The translations under genes and the position numbers were made by a program. DNA of 64,000 nucleotides from Pseudomonas putida. GTDB lineage: Bacteria; Pseudomonadota; Gammaproteobacteria; Pseudomonadales; Pseudomonadaceae. The stretch is taken from positions 5,410,501 to 5,474,500 of the forward strand of contig NZ_CP109603.1 in the NCBI RefSeq assembly GCF_025905425.1. Reading direction: 5' to 3'. Under the pieces are notes generated by a model. The model searched no databases and was not told the DNA's origin. It saw nothing but the letters and a program-made list of their open reading frames with translations. Each line of letters opens with the position of its first letter. Within the stretch, counting starts at the first letter, position 1. Below are positions 28,926 to 40,595 of the stretch, piece after piece.

Positions 28926-30782
28926 ATGCACCTCTGCGCCATCGATCAGGCCGTCGAGCAAGTCCTGTCGCGCCTGCCGGCCCATATCCACATGGGCCTG
29001 CCACTGGGCCTTGGCAAACCCAACGCCTTCGTCAACGCCTTGTACGCCCGAGTGCGCGAACTGCCCGAGCGGCGCCTGACGATCTACACCGCCTTGTCCC
29101 TTGGCCGTCCTCCCTTGGGCGATGGCCTGCAGCGGCGCTTCCTCGAGCCTTTCGTCGAACGTGTGTTCGCTGACTACGAAGAGCTCACCTACCTCGCCGA
29201 CCTGCGCCACGACCAGCTGCCACCGAACATCCGCGTCGAGCAGTTCTTCATGCAGCCTGGCAGCCTGCTGCACAGCGAGGCCGCCCAACAGGACTACATC
29301 AGCAGCAACTACAGCCATGCCGCCCGCGACATCAACGCCAAGGGCTTGAACCTGATTGCCCAGCTGGTGGCTGCCACGCCAGAAAAGCCCGTGCACCTGA
29401 GCCTGGCCTGCAACCCCGACATCACCCTCGACCTGTTGCCGATGATCGCCAAGCGCCGTGCGGCCGGTGAGACCATTCTCATGCTCGGGCAGGTTCATGC
29501 CGAACTGCCCTACATGCCGGGCGATTCGGAGCTGAGCATCGACGCCTTCGACCTGCTGATCGACCAGGTGGAGCAACGCCGGCTGTTCTCCACGCCGAAC
29601 ATGCCAGTCAACACCCAGGACCACTGCATCGGCCTGCACGCCAGCACGCTGGTACGCGACGGCGGTACCCTGCAGATCGGCATCGGTGCCATGGGCGATG
29701 CAGTCGCCGCCGCGTTGCTGGCGCGCCAGGGTGATAATGCGGGTTTCCGTGCCTTGCTCGACGAGCTGGATGTCGGCCCTTGGCAGGCCCTGATCGAGCG
29801 CGAAGGGGGGCTGGGCACGTTTGCCCAAGGCCTGTATGGCTGCAGCGAGATGTTCGTCAATGGCCTGCTGGTGCTGGCCGAAGCGGGCCTGCTGCGACGC
29901 CCGGCCGAGGACCATGGGCCGGTCGTGCATGGCGGCTTTTTCCTCGGCCCGCAGGCGTTCTATCAGCGGTTGAGGGAGATGCCACTCGAACAGCGCGCAC
30001 GTTTTGCCATGACCCGCATCAGCTTCATCAACGAGCTGTACGGGCAGGAAGAGCTGAAGCGCCGCCAGCGCCGCGATGCGCGCTTCATCAACACGGCGTT
30101 CGGCATGACGTTGCTCGGCGCCGGGGTGGCCGACCAGCTGGAAGACGGCCGCGTGCTCAGCGGCGTGGGCGGGCAGTACAACTTCGTCGCCCAAGGCCAT
30201 GCGCTGGAAGGCGGGCGCTCTATCCTGCTATTGCGCAGCTGGCGCGAGGCAGGTGGGGAGGTGACCTCAAACCTGTTCTGGACCTATGGGCACTGCACCA
30301 TTCCCCGGCACCTGCGCGATATCGTGGTGACCGAGTACGGCATCGCCGACTTGCGCGGGCAGACCGACAGCGAAGTGATTGCGCGATTGCTGGCGGTCAG
30401 TGATGCCAGGTTCCAGGGCGAGCTGATCAAGCAGGCCAAGAAGGCCGGCAAGCTGGCCAAGGATTTCGAGCTGGATGCACGCTTTACAGGCAACACGCCG
30501 GAGCGCCTTGAGGCCATCCGGGCACGGCATGCAGGGTTGTTTCCGGAGTATCCGCTGGGGACTGATTTCACGGCAGAGGAGCGGGATTTGCTGCGGGCGC
30601 TGAACTGGTTGAAGAGCAAGTTCAAGTTGAGCGAGGTGCTGGAGCTGGGCAAGGCCGCGCTGGATGCGCCGGGGCCGGAGGGCTATGAGGGGCACCTGAA
30701 GCGGATGGGGCTGGACGCTCCGCAGGGATTGAAGGAAGAGTTGTATCAGCGGCTTTTGCTGGCAGGGTTGGCGGCGTCCTGA
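28926..30782 (+). CDS. Acetyl-CoA hydrolase/transferase family protein
   Basis: A 618-residue member of the family-I CoA-transferase/acetyl-CoA hydrolase group, which moves or hydrolyses CoA thioesters of short acids. VLSGVGGQYNFVAQGHALEG-like (about 415) is the conserved GGQxDF-type stretch, and VVTEYGIADLRGQTDSEVI (about 470) is the C-terminal domain signature. It is longer than typical family members (about 500), with an extended C-terminal helical region. The start at 28926 sits five bases after AGGAGG. No partner genes are adjacent, so the acyl substrate is unknown. Confidence 0.86.
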   Translation: MHLCAIDQAVEQVLSRLPAHIHMGLPLGLGKPNAFVNALYARVRELPERRLTIYTALSLGRPPLGDGLQRRFLEPFVERVFADYEELTYLADLRHDQLPPNIRVEQFFMQPGSLLHSEAAQQDYISSNYSHAARDINAKGLNLIAQLVAATPEKPVHLSLACNPDITLDLLPMIAKRRAAGETILMLGQVHAELPYMPGDSELSIDAFDLLIDQVEQRRLFSTPNMPVNTQDHCIGLHASTLVRDGGTLQIGIGAMGDAVAAALLARQGDNAGFRALLDELDVGPWQALIEREGGLGTFAQGLYGCSEMFVNGLLVLAEAGLLRRPAEDHGPVVHGGFFLGPQAFYQRLREMPLEQRARFAMTRISFINELYGQEELKRRQRRDARFINTAFGMTLLGAGVADQLEDGRVLSGVGGQYNFVAQGHALEGGRSILLLRSWREAGGEVTSNLFWTYGHCTIPRHLRDIVVTEYGIADLRGQTDSEVIARLLAVSDARFQGELIKQAKKAGKLAKDFELDARFTGNTPERLEAIRARHAGLFPEYPLGTDFTAEERDLLRALNWLKSKFKLSEVLELGKAALDAPGPEGYEGHLKRMGLDAPQGLKEELYQRLLLAGLAAS

Positions 30783-30787
30783 AGATA

Positions 30788-30903
30788 GCCGGGGCTGCTT
30801 TGCAGCCCATCGCCGGCAAGCCAGCTCCCACAGGAACTTCACGAGGCCGAGCCTTGTGCAGTACCTGTGGGAGCTGGCTTGCCGGCGATGGGGCCGGTAC
30901 AGG
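30788..30903. repeat. REP inverted pair, CCGGCAAGCCAGC variant
   Basis: Facing units with the variant core ATCGCCGGCAAGCCAGCTCC instead of the GCGGGCAAGCCCGC core, between convergent CoA hydrolase and xpt genes. Both halves carry the same change, so the pair varies as a unit. Confidence 0.88.
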
Positions 30904-30904
30904 C

Positions 30905-33552
<2,648 letters not shown>

Positions 33553-33839
33553 GCTAGAAACCGGGGGTCGCCAGAAAATAGCCGCGCATTCTAACAGGCA
33601 TGGGCCGGTTGTGGCGCGACCGTCTGACGTCTGAGTCAGACTTTTGTCTGCGCATAAGCATTAGTCAGGCTCATGCTATTCCCTTAAAAAATCGTATTTG
33701 CCGCTTTGCTTGGTTTCGCGCAGGATGCACGACGGAATACGTCGTTGCCTACCTGTATAAAAACGTAAATCATTTCCATTCATGCAGTGGCATACTTTGC
33801 TTCTGCCGTTGTACCCCGCCCAAGCCCTAAGGAGCCCGC

Positions 33840-35504
33840 TTGTCCACGCCTGTCGAACCTTTGCGTTTGCTGCTGTTGGCTGATGAGCCGCAATGGGCGG
33901 TGCTGTTGCGTGAGTGCGTGCAGGCACTGGGCGGCAGCGCAGTGCTGCTGACCGCACCTGACTGGGAGTCGGTCGACAGCCTGTTCAGCCATGAGCGTCA
34001 GGCCGTGATCCTGGCCACCCCGGCCTTGCAGCCGGCCCCTGGGCGCTGCGAGTTGCCCACCATCTTGCTGCTCGACCACGAGCCAGAGGTCGCGCCCAGC
34101 GGGGTCAGCGACTGGCTGGTGCGCGACCATCTGAATGTCGATGCCTTGCGCCGGTCATTGCGCCATGTGCGCGAGCGCGGCGTGCTGGTCGCCACCTTGC
34201 AGCGCCTGGCCGAGCAGGACCCGCTGACCGGCATTGCCAACCGCCAGGGTTTTCAGGCCTTGCTGACGGCGCGTCTGGCCGAAAGTGACGGCCGTGGCCT
34301 GGCCCTCGGCCACCTGGACCTGGACAACTTCCGCCACGTCAACGATGCCCTCGGCCACCAGAGTGGCGACCGCCTTATCCTGCAGGTGGTGGCTCGGCTC
34401 AAGCAGCAGTTGGAAGCCGGTGACCAGCTGGCGCGCCTGGGCAGTGACGAGTTTGCCCTGCTGATCGATACCCGCCGTGACCCAAACCGTGCCGAGTGGA
34501 TGGCCGAACGCATTATCGAGGCCTTGGCCGAACCCTACTGGATCGACGGCGAAAGCCTGCTGCTCGGCTGCAGCCTGGGCCTGGCGCATGCCCGCGCGCA
34601 GAGCGGCGCTGACCCGCTGATGTGGCATGCGCACATCGCCATGCGCCAGGCCAAGGGCAGCCAGGGCTGTACCTTTCATGTGTTCAATGAACGGATCAAC
34701 CGCAACGCACGCAGCCTCGCCGACCTGGAAAGCGAGCTGCGCCGGGCGCTACGCCGTGACGAGCTGGAGCTTCACTACCAGCCACGGCTGAACCTGGCCG
34801 ACGGGCGCATCGTGGGCCTTGAGGCGCTGGTGCGCTGGCGCCATGCCGAGCGCGGCCTGTTGCCACCGAGCGAGTTCGTGCCGCTGGCCGAGCAGAGCGG
34901 GTTGATCGTGCCGCTGGGCTACTGGGTGATATCGCGCGCGCTGCGCGACATGCAGGCGCTGTGCGAACAAGGCTTCGCGCCGCTGCACATGGCGGTGAAC
35001 CTTAGCTTTCGCCAGTTTCAGGACAGCCAGCTACTGACGACCCTGAGCCGGTTGATCATCGAGCACGGTGTCGATGCCCGCTGGTTGGAGTTCGAGCTGA
35101 CCGAGACGGCGGTCATGCGCCGCAACGAGCTGGTGCGCCAGACCATGGATGCCCTGGGGCGCCTGGGCGTGCGTTTTTCCCTCGATGACTTTGGTACCGG
35201 GTTCTCGTCGTTCGTGCACCTGAACAGCCTGCCGATTGCCTTGCTCAAGGTTGATCGCAGCTTTGTCGCCGAGATGGAAATGCGCGAAGAGAACCGCAAG
35301 CTGGTGCACGCCATGATCAACCTGGCGCACAACCTCAACCTCGAAGTGGTCGCCGAGGGCGTGGAGAACGAGGCACAGATGGCCCTGCTGCGTGAGTTCG
35401 GCTGTGACCAGGTACAGGGTTTTTTGGTCAGCAAGCCGCTACCGGTGGGGGAACTGATGACGTTTTTGCAGGAAAGTGACAGGCCGCACCTGGTTAGCTT
35501 GTAA
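33840..35504 (+). CDS. GGDEF-EAL cyclic-di-GMP protein with degenerate receiver-like N-terminus
   Basis: A 554-residue signalling protein. Residues about 1-110 look like a receiver-type fold without its phospho-acceptor set. The GGDEF domain (about 120-280) begins DPLTGIANRQGF, but its active-site motif reads GSDEF. The EAL domain (about 295-545) is complete: ELHYQPRLNLADGRIVGLEA, ALVRW, the DDFGTGFSS loop and VAEGVENEAQ. It therefore probably degrades c-di-GMP, with the GGDEF part regulatory or weakly active. Translation starts at TTG 33840 behind AAGGAG (5-base spacer). It is divergent from rep. The 287 bp between them hold a 13-bp palindrome and a TATAAA at 33756. Confidence 0.92.
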   Translation: MSTPVEPLRLLLLADEPQWAVLLRECVQALGGSAVLLTAPDWESVDSLFSHERQAVILATPALQPAPGRCELPTILLLDHEPEVAPSGVSDWLVRDHLNVDALRRSLRHVRERGVLVATLQRLAEQDPLTGIANRQGFQALLTARLAESDGRGLALGHLDLDNFRHVNDALGHQSGDRLILQVVARLKQQLEAGDQLARLGSDEFALLIDTRRDPNRAEWMAERIIEALAEPYWIDGESLLLGCSLGLAHARAQSGADPLMWHAHIAMRQAKGSQGCTFHVFNERINRNARSLADLESELRRALRRDELELHYQPRLNLADGRIVGLEALVRWRHAERGLLPPSEFVPLAEQSGLIVPLGYWVISRALRDMQALCEQGFAPLHMAVNLSFRQFQDSQLLTTLSRLIIEHGVDARWLEFELTETAVMRRNELVRQTMDALGRLGVRFSLDDFGTGFSSFVHLNSLPIALLKVDRSFVAEMEMREENRKLVHAMINLAHNLNLEVVAEGVENEAQMALLREFGCDQVQGFLVSKPLPVGELMTFLQESDRPHLVSL

Positions 35505-35511
35505 CACTGCA

Positions 35512-35528
35512 GGGGCGCAAAGCGCCCC
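35512..35528. terminator. GC hairpin between convergent EAL and MATE genes
   Basis: GGGGCGC / GCGCCCC stem with AAA loop, between the two stop codons. No T-run on either side, so only a possible terminator. Confidence 0.4.
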
Positions 35529-35536
35529 CCCGGCCG

Positions 35537-36925
35537 TCAGGCCGACACCGCCTTTTTGCCAGCCAGCCCCGCCTTGCCCAGAAGCCGCTTCATCCGCCAT
35601 TCAAAGCCAAAGGTCAGTGCCACTGCCGCACAGGCCAGCCCCAACGCCAGCCCCCACCAGATCCCGACCGCACCGCCACCCAGGGTGAAGGCGAACAGCC
35701 AGGCGCTGGGTGCGCCCACCAACCAATAACAGCAAAGCCCGATCAGGAAGGTGGTCTTGGCATCCTTCAACCCGCGGATCGAACCCATGGCGATGGTTTG
35801 CATGCCGTCGAACAATTCGAACCACGCTGCCACCATCACCAGCTGTACGGCCAACAGATAGATGGCCGCGAACGCGGGGTCGTTGCGGTCGATGAACAGA
35901 CCCACCAGCGCATCCGGCAACAGCCAGAACAGCGCCGCGAAGGCGAACATGATCATCCCCCCGAAACCGATCCCCACCCGGCCTGCGCTGCGGGCGGCGA
36001 GCAGGTTGCCGCCGCCGTAGTACAAGCCCACGCGCATGGTCACGGCATAGGACAGCCCGGTGGGCACCATGAATGCCGTGGAAACAATCTGCAGCGCGAT
36101 CTGGTGCGCCGCCAGTTCGGTACTGCCGAGCACGCCCATGCACAGCGCAGCAAAGGCGAACAGGCCGACCTCCACCATGTACGTGCCGCCAATCGGCAGG
36201 CCCAACCGCCACAGCTCGCGCAACGCCGGCAGCGAAGGGCGTGACAGGCCCTTGCGCAGCGGGTAAGGGGCATAGGCCGAATGCCAGCGAATGTACAGGG
36301 CCAGGGCAATGGCCATGCCCAGCGACACCACTGCGGTGACCAGGCCGATACCCATCAGGCCCAGCTTGGGTAGGCCGAACATGCCTTCGATCAGCGCGAC
36401 GTTGAGCAGGTAGTTGAGCACTGTGCCAATCACGCTGATGACCATCACCGGCGTCGAGCGGCCCAGGGCGCTGGTGAAGCCGCGCAAGGCCATGAAGGTC
36501 AGGTAGCTGGGCAGGGCCAGCGGCAGCAGGGTGAGGAACTCGGCTGCAGAGGCGACGTTCTCGGGTTGCTGGCCGAACATCAACAACACCGGTTGCAGGT
36601 TCCACAACACCAGCGCCGCCACCAGCGCCAGGCCCCAGGCCAGCCACAAGCCGCTCTGCGCCAGGCGGGTGACGCCTTCGATGTCATTGGCACCCTTGCG
36701 GATGGCCACCAGCGTGCCGACTGCGGCGATCACGCCCAGGCAGAAAATCGACACGAACGAGTAGGTTGCAGCGCCCAGGCCACCGCCCGCCAAGGCCTGC
36801 GGGCTGATACGGGCCATCATCAGGGTGTCGGTCAGCACCATCAGCATGTGCGCCAACTGCGAGGCGATCAGCGGCCCGGCCAGGCGCAGCAAGGCCTTGA
36901 GTTCGGTGGTGGGCGCTACATGCAT
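35537..36925 (-). CDS. MATE-family multidrug efflux transporter (NorM-like)
   Basis: A 462-residue inner-membrane antiporter with about twelve helices arranged as two homologous halves. The N-terminal half has PLIASQLAHMLMVLTDTLMMAR (first 20 read PLIASQLAHMLMVLTDTLMM) with the conserved helix-1 and helix-2 start, and the second half has LPIGGTYMVEVGLFAFAALC. These are NorM/PmpM-type features; such pumps export cationic drugs using sodium or protons. It is divergent from a LysR regulator, and a perfect LysR-type box lies between them, so regulation by that neighbour is likely. Confidence 0.9.
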   Translation of the reverse strand: MHVAPTTELKALLRLAGPLIASQLAHMLMVLTDTLMMARISPQALAGGGLGAATYSFVSIFCLGVIAAVGTLVAIRKGANDIEGVTRLAQSGLWLAWGLALVAALVLWNLQPVLLMFGQQPENVASAAEFLTLLPLALPSYLTFMALRGFTSALGRSTPVMVISVIGTVLNYLLNVALIEGMFGLPKLGLMGIGLVTAVVSLGMAIALALYIRWHSAYAPYPLRKGLSRPSLPALRELWRLGLPIGGTYMVEVGLFAFAALCMGVLGSTELAAHQIALQIVSTAFMVPTGLSYAVTMRVGLYYGGGNLLAARSAGRVGIGFGGMIMFAFAALFWLLPDALVGLFIDRNDPAFAAIYLLAVQLVMVAAWFELFDGMQTIAMGSIRGLKDAKTTFLIGLCCYWLVGAPSAWLFAFTLGGGAVGIWWGLALGLACAAVALTFGFEWRMKRLLGKAGLAGKKAVSA

Positions 36926-37014
36926 GAGCGGGGTCCTTTTTCCTGTTTCCGTGAGCGGAGAACGATTCTGGGGCTTTGGTCAACTTTGCACAAAAGGATA
37001 AAAACGATCATTGG

Positions 37015-37031
37015 CATGAGTTTGACTCATG
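37015..37031. promoter_or_regulatory. LysR-type operator between MATE and LysR genes
   Basis: A perfect inverted repeat CATGAGT-TTG-ACTCATG, containing T-N11-A, lies 89 bp from the MATE start and 49 bp from the LysR start. This is the textbook position for an autoregulatory LysR site. Confidence 0.65.
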
Positions 37032-37080
37032 TGTTTATGCTGTCATCGAACCGTTCCCCAGCCCGCATGGCAGGTGCCCA

Positions 37081-38034
37081 ATGTCTCGTCAGCTCCCCCC
37101 GTTGTATGCCTTGCGCGCATTCGAAGCTGCTGCGCGACTAAGCTCGTTCACCCGTGCCGGCGAAGAGCTTTCGATTACCCAGAGTGCCGTCAGCCGCCAT
37201 ATTCGCACCCTTGAACAACACTTTGCCTGCCGCCTGTTCGTGCGCAGCGGCCGCAGCCTGCAACTGACCGAAGCGGCGAGGGTGTTGCTGCCGGGTGTGC
37301 GCGAAGGTTTCACCGCGCTGGAACGGGCCTGCGACACCTTGCGCGGCGAAGATGACATCCTGCGCATGAAAGCGCCCTCTACCCTGACCATGCGCTGGTT
37401 GCTGGCGCGCCTGAGCCGCTTTCGTCACCTGCAGCCGGGTAACGAAGTGCAGCTGACCAGCGCCTGGATGGACGTTGACCATGTCGATTTCAACCAGGAG
37501 CCCTTCGATTGCGCGGTGTTGCTCAGCGATGGTGTGTTCCCGGCGCATTGGGAGGTGCGTCGGTTGTTTCCTGAACTGCTGATCCCGGTGGGCGCGCCGG
37601 ACCTGCTCGATGAAGCACCCTGGGACGAACGCCGGCTGGCGTGCATCGAACTGCTGCACCCGACGGTGGACAAGCGCGACTGGCGGGAATGGCTGGAACG
37701 CATGGGGCTTAGCGACAAGGTATCGCTCAAGGGCGGCCAGGTGTTCGATACCCTGGAGTTGGGCATGATTGCGGCAGCGCGTGGCTACGGGATATCGATG
37801 GGTGACTTGCTGATGGTCGCCGAGGATGTGGCACAAGGGCGTTTGAGCCTGCCATGGCCGACCGCAGTGCCCAGCGGCATGGACTACTACCTGGTGTGGC
37901 CGCGCACCCGGCCGGGGGGTGAGCGGTTGCGGCGCTTGAGTGCGTTTTTGCACGATGAGGTGGCGGCAATGGACCTGCCGGATGTGCAGATCCTGCCGGC
38001 GATTGGGCCGCAGCGCGACCCAATGCGCCCCTGA
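37081..38034 (+). CDS. LysR-family transcriptional regulator (GcvA-like)
   Basis: A 317-residue LysR regulator with helix-turn-helix LSSFTRAGEELSITQSAVSR (about 21-40) and a periplasmic-binding-type effector domain from about residue 95. The start MSRQLPPLYALRAFEAAAR at 37081 is typical of the GcvA branch. It is divergent from the MATE gene and ends 3 bp from the convergent hglS stop. It could control the pump, hglS or both; the operator position favours the pump. Confidence 0.88.
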   Translation: MSRQLPPLYALRAFEAAARLSSFTRAGEELSITQSAVSRHIRTLEQHFACRLFVRSGRSLQLTEAARVLLPGVREGFTALERACDTLRGEDDILRMKAPSTLTMRWLLARLSRFRHLQPGNEVQLTSAWMDVDHVDFNQEPFDCAVLLSDGVFPAHWEVRRLFPELLIPVGAPDLLDEAPWDERRLACIELLHPTVDKRDWREWLERMGLSDKVSLKGGQVFDTLELGMIAAARGYGISMGDLLMVAEDVAQGRLSLPWPTAVPSGMDYYLVWPRTRPGGERLRRLSAFLHDEVAAMDLPDVQILPAIGPQRDPMRP

Positions 38035-38037
38035 GCC

Positions 38038-39432
38038 TTACATCGACCCCAGGTTCAACGCCTGTGCACACGCCTGCAGCGAACGGCGCTCGCTCTGTGC
38101 ATACAAGGCCAGTTCATCCTGCACCTTCAGCTGCAGCGCGGCCTCGAAGGCTTCACGGTTGGCGTTGCTGCCGTATTCCGCCTGCGCATCATCGCCCAGG
38201 TTGGACTGGAAGATCCCCGCCGCGCTCACCGGCAGGAAGTCTTCGTACACCAATGCCTCGAAGTGCACATGCCCGGCGTCGATCAGCCCTTGCAGGGTGG
38301 TCGGGCGGTCGCTGTGATCGCGTGCGGCCAGGCCTTTTTCGGTGGCGAAGTAACGGAAGTAGGCCAGGCCCTGCTCACGCATCTGCGCCAGGTCGTCGGG
38401 GAACTCGGCAAACTGCGCTTTGAGCAAGCTCATGTAGCGTTCGGCATTGGCCTCCGCCGGGGCGCCGCCGAGGGCTGCGCGGGTTGCGTCGAGCAGTTTG
38501 TCGTACAGCTGGCGGCCCTTCGGCGTCAGCGCTGCACCGCGCTGTTCGATCTCGCCAAAGCGCGCGGTGTGGCTGCCCTCGCTGCCTTGCTGGCCGCTGA
38601 AGGCGACTTTCTCTTGCAGCGCCTTGAAGCTGGTCTGGCGCAGCAGGATCGGATGACGACGCGTGGGCGGGCCTTCGACCACGGCCTTTGGCGGGATGCC
38701 CTTGGCCGGCATGCCGACCTGGATGGCGTCGATGTCCAGGGTGCGTGGGGTCAGGTGGTTGATGTGCGGGCCTTTGAAGGCCACCACGTCGGCGATCAAA
38801 CGGTGTTGGTCGTGCAGTTGCTGGTACTGCTCGGCGGTTACCGTGGCGTCGTGGTGCCAGCGGAAGGTGTGCAGCGCTTCCTGTACGAAGGCCTCGGCAT
38901 CGGCCGCGCTCAAGCCACCGTCCCGCTCGCACTGGGCGATCAGTTCAAGCACGCGCGGGGTGAAGATCTTGCGTTTGGCCAGGATGCTCTGTGCCAGTTC
39001 ACGCAACTGCGGGTTGTCGATCAGTTCCAGGCGCAACAGCGAGGTGAATACCCGGAACGGGCTGACATGCAGGGATTGTTCGTGCACGGCGCGGAAGGCG
39101 GTGGAATGCACCGGTACGCCCGCCGAGCTGAGGTCGTAGTAGCCGACGGGCTCCATGCCCATCACTGCGAACAGTTTGGCGATGGTGGCCAATTCTTCGG
39201 CGGTGCCGACGCGGATGGCGCCGTGGCGTTCCTGGTCCAGGCGCTCGATCTCGCCGGTCCAGCGTAGCGCTTCGGCCACCTGAGGTTGCTGGGTCATCAC
39301 CTGCTGGTTGATTTCGCTCACCAGCTCCAGCAGCGTGCCATATAGCGGCACTTCCTGTTTGTACATGAGCGACATGGCGGCAGAGAACTGCGCGCGGATG
39401 CTGTCTGGGCTGACGAAATCGTGGGCGGGCAT
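38038..39432 (-). CDS. hglS: 2-oxoadipate dioxygenase/decarboxylase (D-2-hydroxyglutarate synthase)
   Basis: A 464-residue DUF1338 (YdcJ family) Fe(II) enzyme that converts 2-oxoadipate to D-2-hydroxyglutarate in Pseudomonas lysine degradation. The metal ligands reported for the P. putida enzyme are present at the same numbers: His70 in QERHGAIR, His226 in PHINHL and Glu294 in RFGE; Arg74 binds the substrate. Counting from MPAHDFVSPDSIRAQF (start 39432) makes these numbers fit, which supports that start over an open frame 20 codons longer. It is near amaB and amaA, which feed the same route. Confidence 0.95.
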   Translation of the reverse strand: MPAHDFVSPDSIRAQFSAAMSLMYKQEVPLYGTLLELVSEINQQVMTQQPQVAEALRWTGEIERLDQERHGAIRVGTAEELATIAKLFAVMGMEPVGYYDLSSAGVPVHSTAFRAVHEQSLHVSPFRVFTSLLRLELIDNPQLRELAQSILAKRKIFTPRVLELIAQCERDGGLSAADAEAFVQEALHTFRWHHDATVTAEQYQQLHDQHRLIADVVAFKGPHINHLTPRTLDIDAIQVGMPAKGIPPKAVVEGPPTRRHPILLRQTSFKALQEKVAFSGQQGSEGSHTARFGEIEQRGAALTPKGRQLYDKLLDATRAALGGAPAEANAERYMSLLKAQFAEFPDDLAQMREQGLAYFRYFATEKGLAARDHSDRPTTLQGLIDAGHVHFEALVYEDFLPVSAAGIFQSNLGDDAQAEYGSNANREAFEAALQLKVQDELALYAQSERRSLQACAQALNLGSM

Positions 39433-39569
39433 CGCTAGCTTCCTGGTTGGGTTCGGACGCTTACATGAAAGCTGGGAATGCACATGGCTCACAAGCGAAA
39501 AAAAGTGAGTGTATCATTCCTTTTTTGATCGACCTTAGGGCCATGGGCCGCAAAGCGGCCCCAGCACTC

Positions 39570-40460
39570 TCAAGCCTGCAACTGCTCGCGAATCCACTCC
39601 ACCAACGCCCGCACCTTCGGCACCTCCGCCGCATGCTCGGCATACGCCAGGTAATGCGCCCCGGTACTCTTCATCGCGTGGTTCCAGGCAATGACCAAGC
39701 TCCCGTCATTCAGCTCCTTGGCCACCAGGTAGCGCGGCACCAGCGCCACACCACACCCGGCCTGCGCCGCGCTCAAGGCCATGTAGAAGGTATCGAAACG
39801 CGGCCCATGGTAGGCGCTGACACTCTGCAGCCCCAGCTCAAGGAACCACTCATGCCACGCCTCAGGCCGCGACGTGCTCTGCAACAGCACCAGCTCGGCC
39901 AGCTCACCGGCATCGGCCAGCGTGCGCCCGGCCAACAGCTCTGGCGCGCAGACCGGCACCACCTCTTCGCGGAACAGCTCCACGCAGGTCGCCCCCGGCC
40001 AGGTGCCCTGCCCATAGAAGAACACCACGTCCGCCGAGCCTTGCAGCAAGGCGAACGGCTCCATCTCGTTGCGGATGTCCAGGTGGATATTGGTGTGGCG
40101 CTTGCCAAACCCTTTGAGGTGAGGAATCAACCAGCGCACGCCAAAACTCGGTTGAGTGGCTACCTTGAGTATCTCGGTCTGCTCGCCATAGGTCAGTACG
40201 TAGCGGCTGGACATGTCCACCTGGGTGAGGATCTTGTTGACCTCGGCCAGGTACAGGCTGCCCGCTGGCGTCAGCTGCAGACGGCGGCGAATGCGCAGGA
40301 ACAGGTGGTGGCGCAGCATGTCTTCGAGTTGCGCCACTTGCTTGCTGACGGCGCTCTGGGTCAGGTGCAGCTCTTCGGCGGCACGGGTGAAACTTAAATG
40401 ACGGGCTGCGGCTTCAAAGCACTGCAGGGCGGTCATGGAGGGCACCAGGCGTTTGGACAT
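39570..40460 (-). CDS. LysR-family regulator divergent from amaB
   Basis: A 296-residue LysR protein: helix-turn-helix HLSFTRAAEELHLTQSAVSK (about 21-40), effector domain from about 95. It begins MSKRLVPSMTALQCFEAAAR and is divergent from amaB across 135 bp that contain a T-N11-A inverted repeat. The likely target is amaB and perhaps hglS, with an intermediate of lysine or pipecolate breakdown as effector; that is inferred from position. Confidence 0.88.
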   Translation of the reverse strand: MSKRLVPSMTALQCFEAAARHLSFTRAAEELHLTQSAVSKQVAQLEDMLRHHLFLRIRRRLQLTPAGSLYLAEVNKILTQVDMSSRYVLTYGEQTEILKVATQPSFGVRWLIPHLKGFGKRHTNIHLDIRNEMEPFALLQGSADVVFFYGQGTWPGATCVELFREEVVPVCAPELLAGRTLADAGELAELVLLQSTSRPEAWHEWFLELGLQSVSAYHGPRFDTFYMALSAAQAGCGVALVPRYLVAKELNDGSLVIAWNHAMKSTGAHYLAYAEHAAEVPKVRALVEWIREQLQA

Positions 40461-40479
40461 AGCGGTCTCTGTGGCTCAA

Positions 40480-40500
40480 ATCATTACCTGACGGAATGAT
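40480..40500. promoter_or_regulatory. Candidate LysR operator upstream of amaB
   Basis: ATCATT and AATGAT arms around ACCTGACGG, a perfect 21-bp inverted repeat with T-N11-A inside. It lies 20 bp from the LysR start and 96 bp from amaB. Confidence 0.55.
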
Positions 40501-40595
40501 ATGCGGAATAAAGGTCGTTTGTTGCACCGGTGTGATCGGATTAATACTGATCCACATCATTTTTCCACCCCATCACCGATGTAGGAGATGCACAA

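Noticed and set aside
33624..33639. LexA-like CTG-N10-CAG upstream of rep
   Set aside because: The ten-base spacer is GC-rich and does not resemble the alternating AT spacer of LexA sites; rep is not a usual SOS gene.
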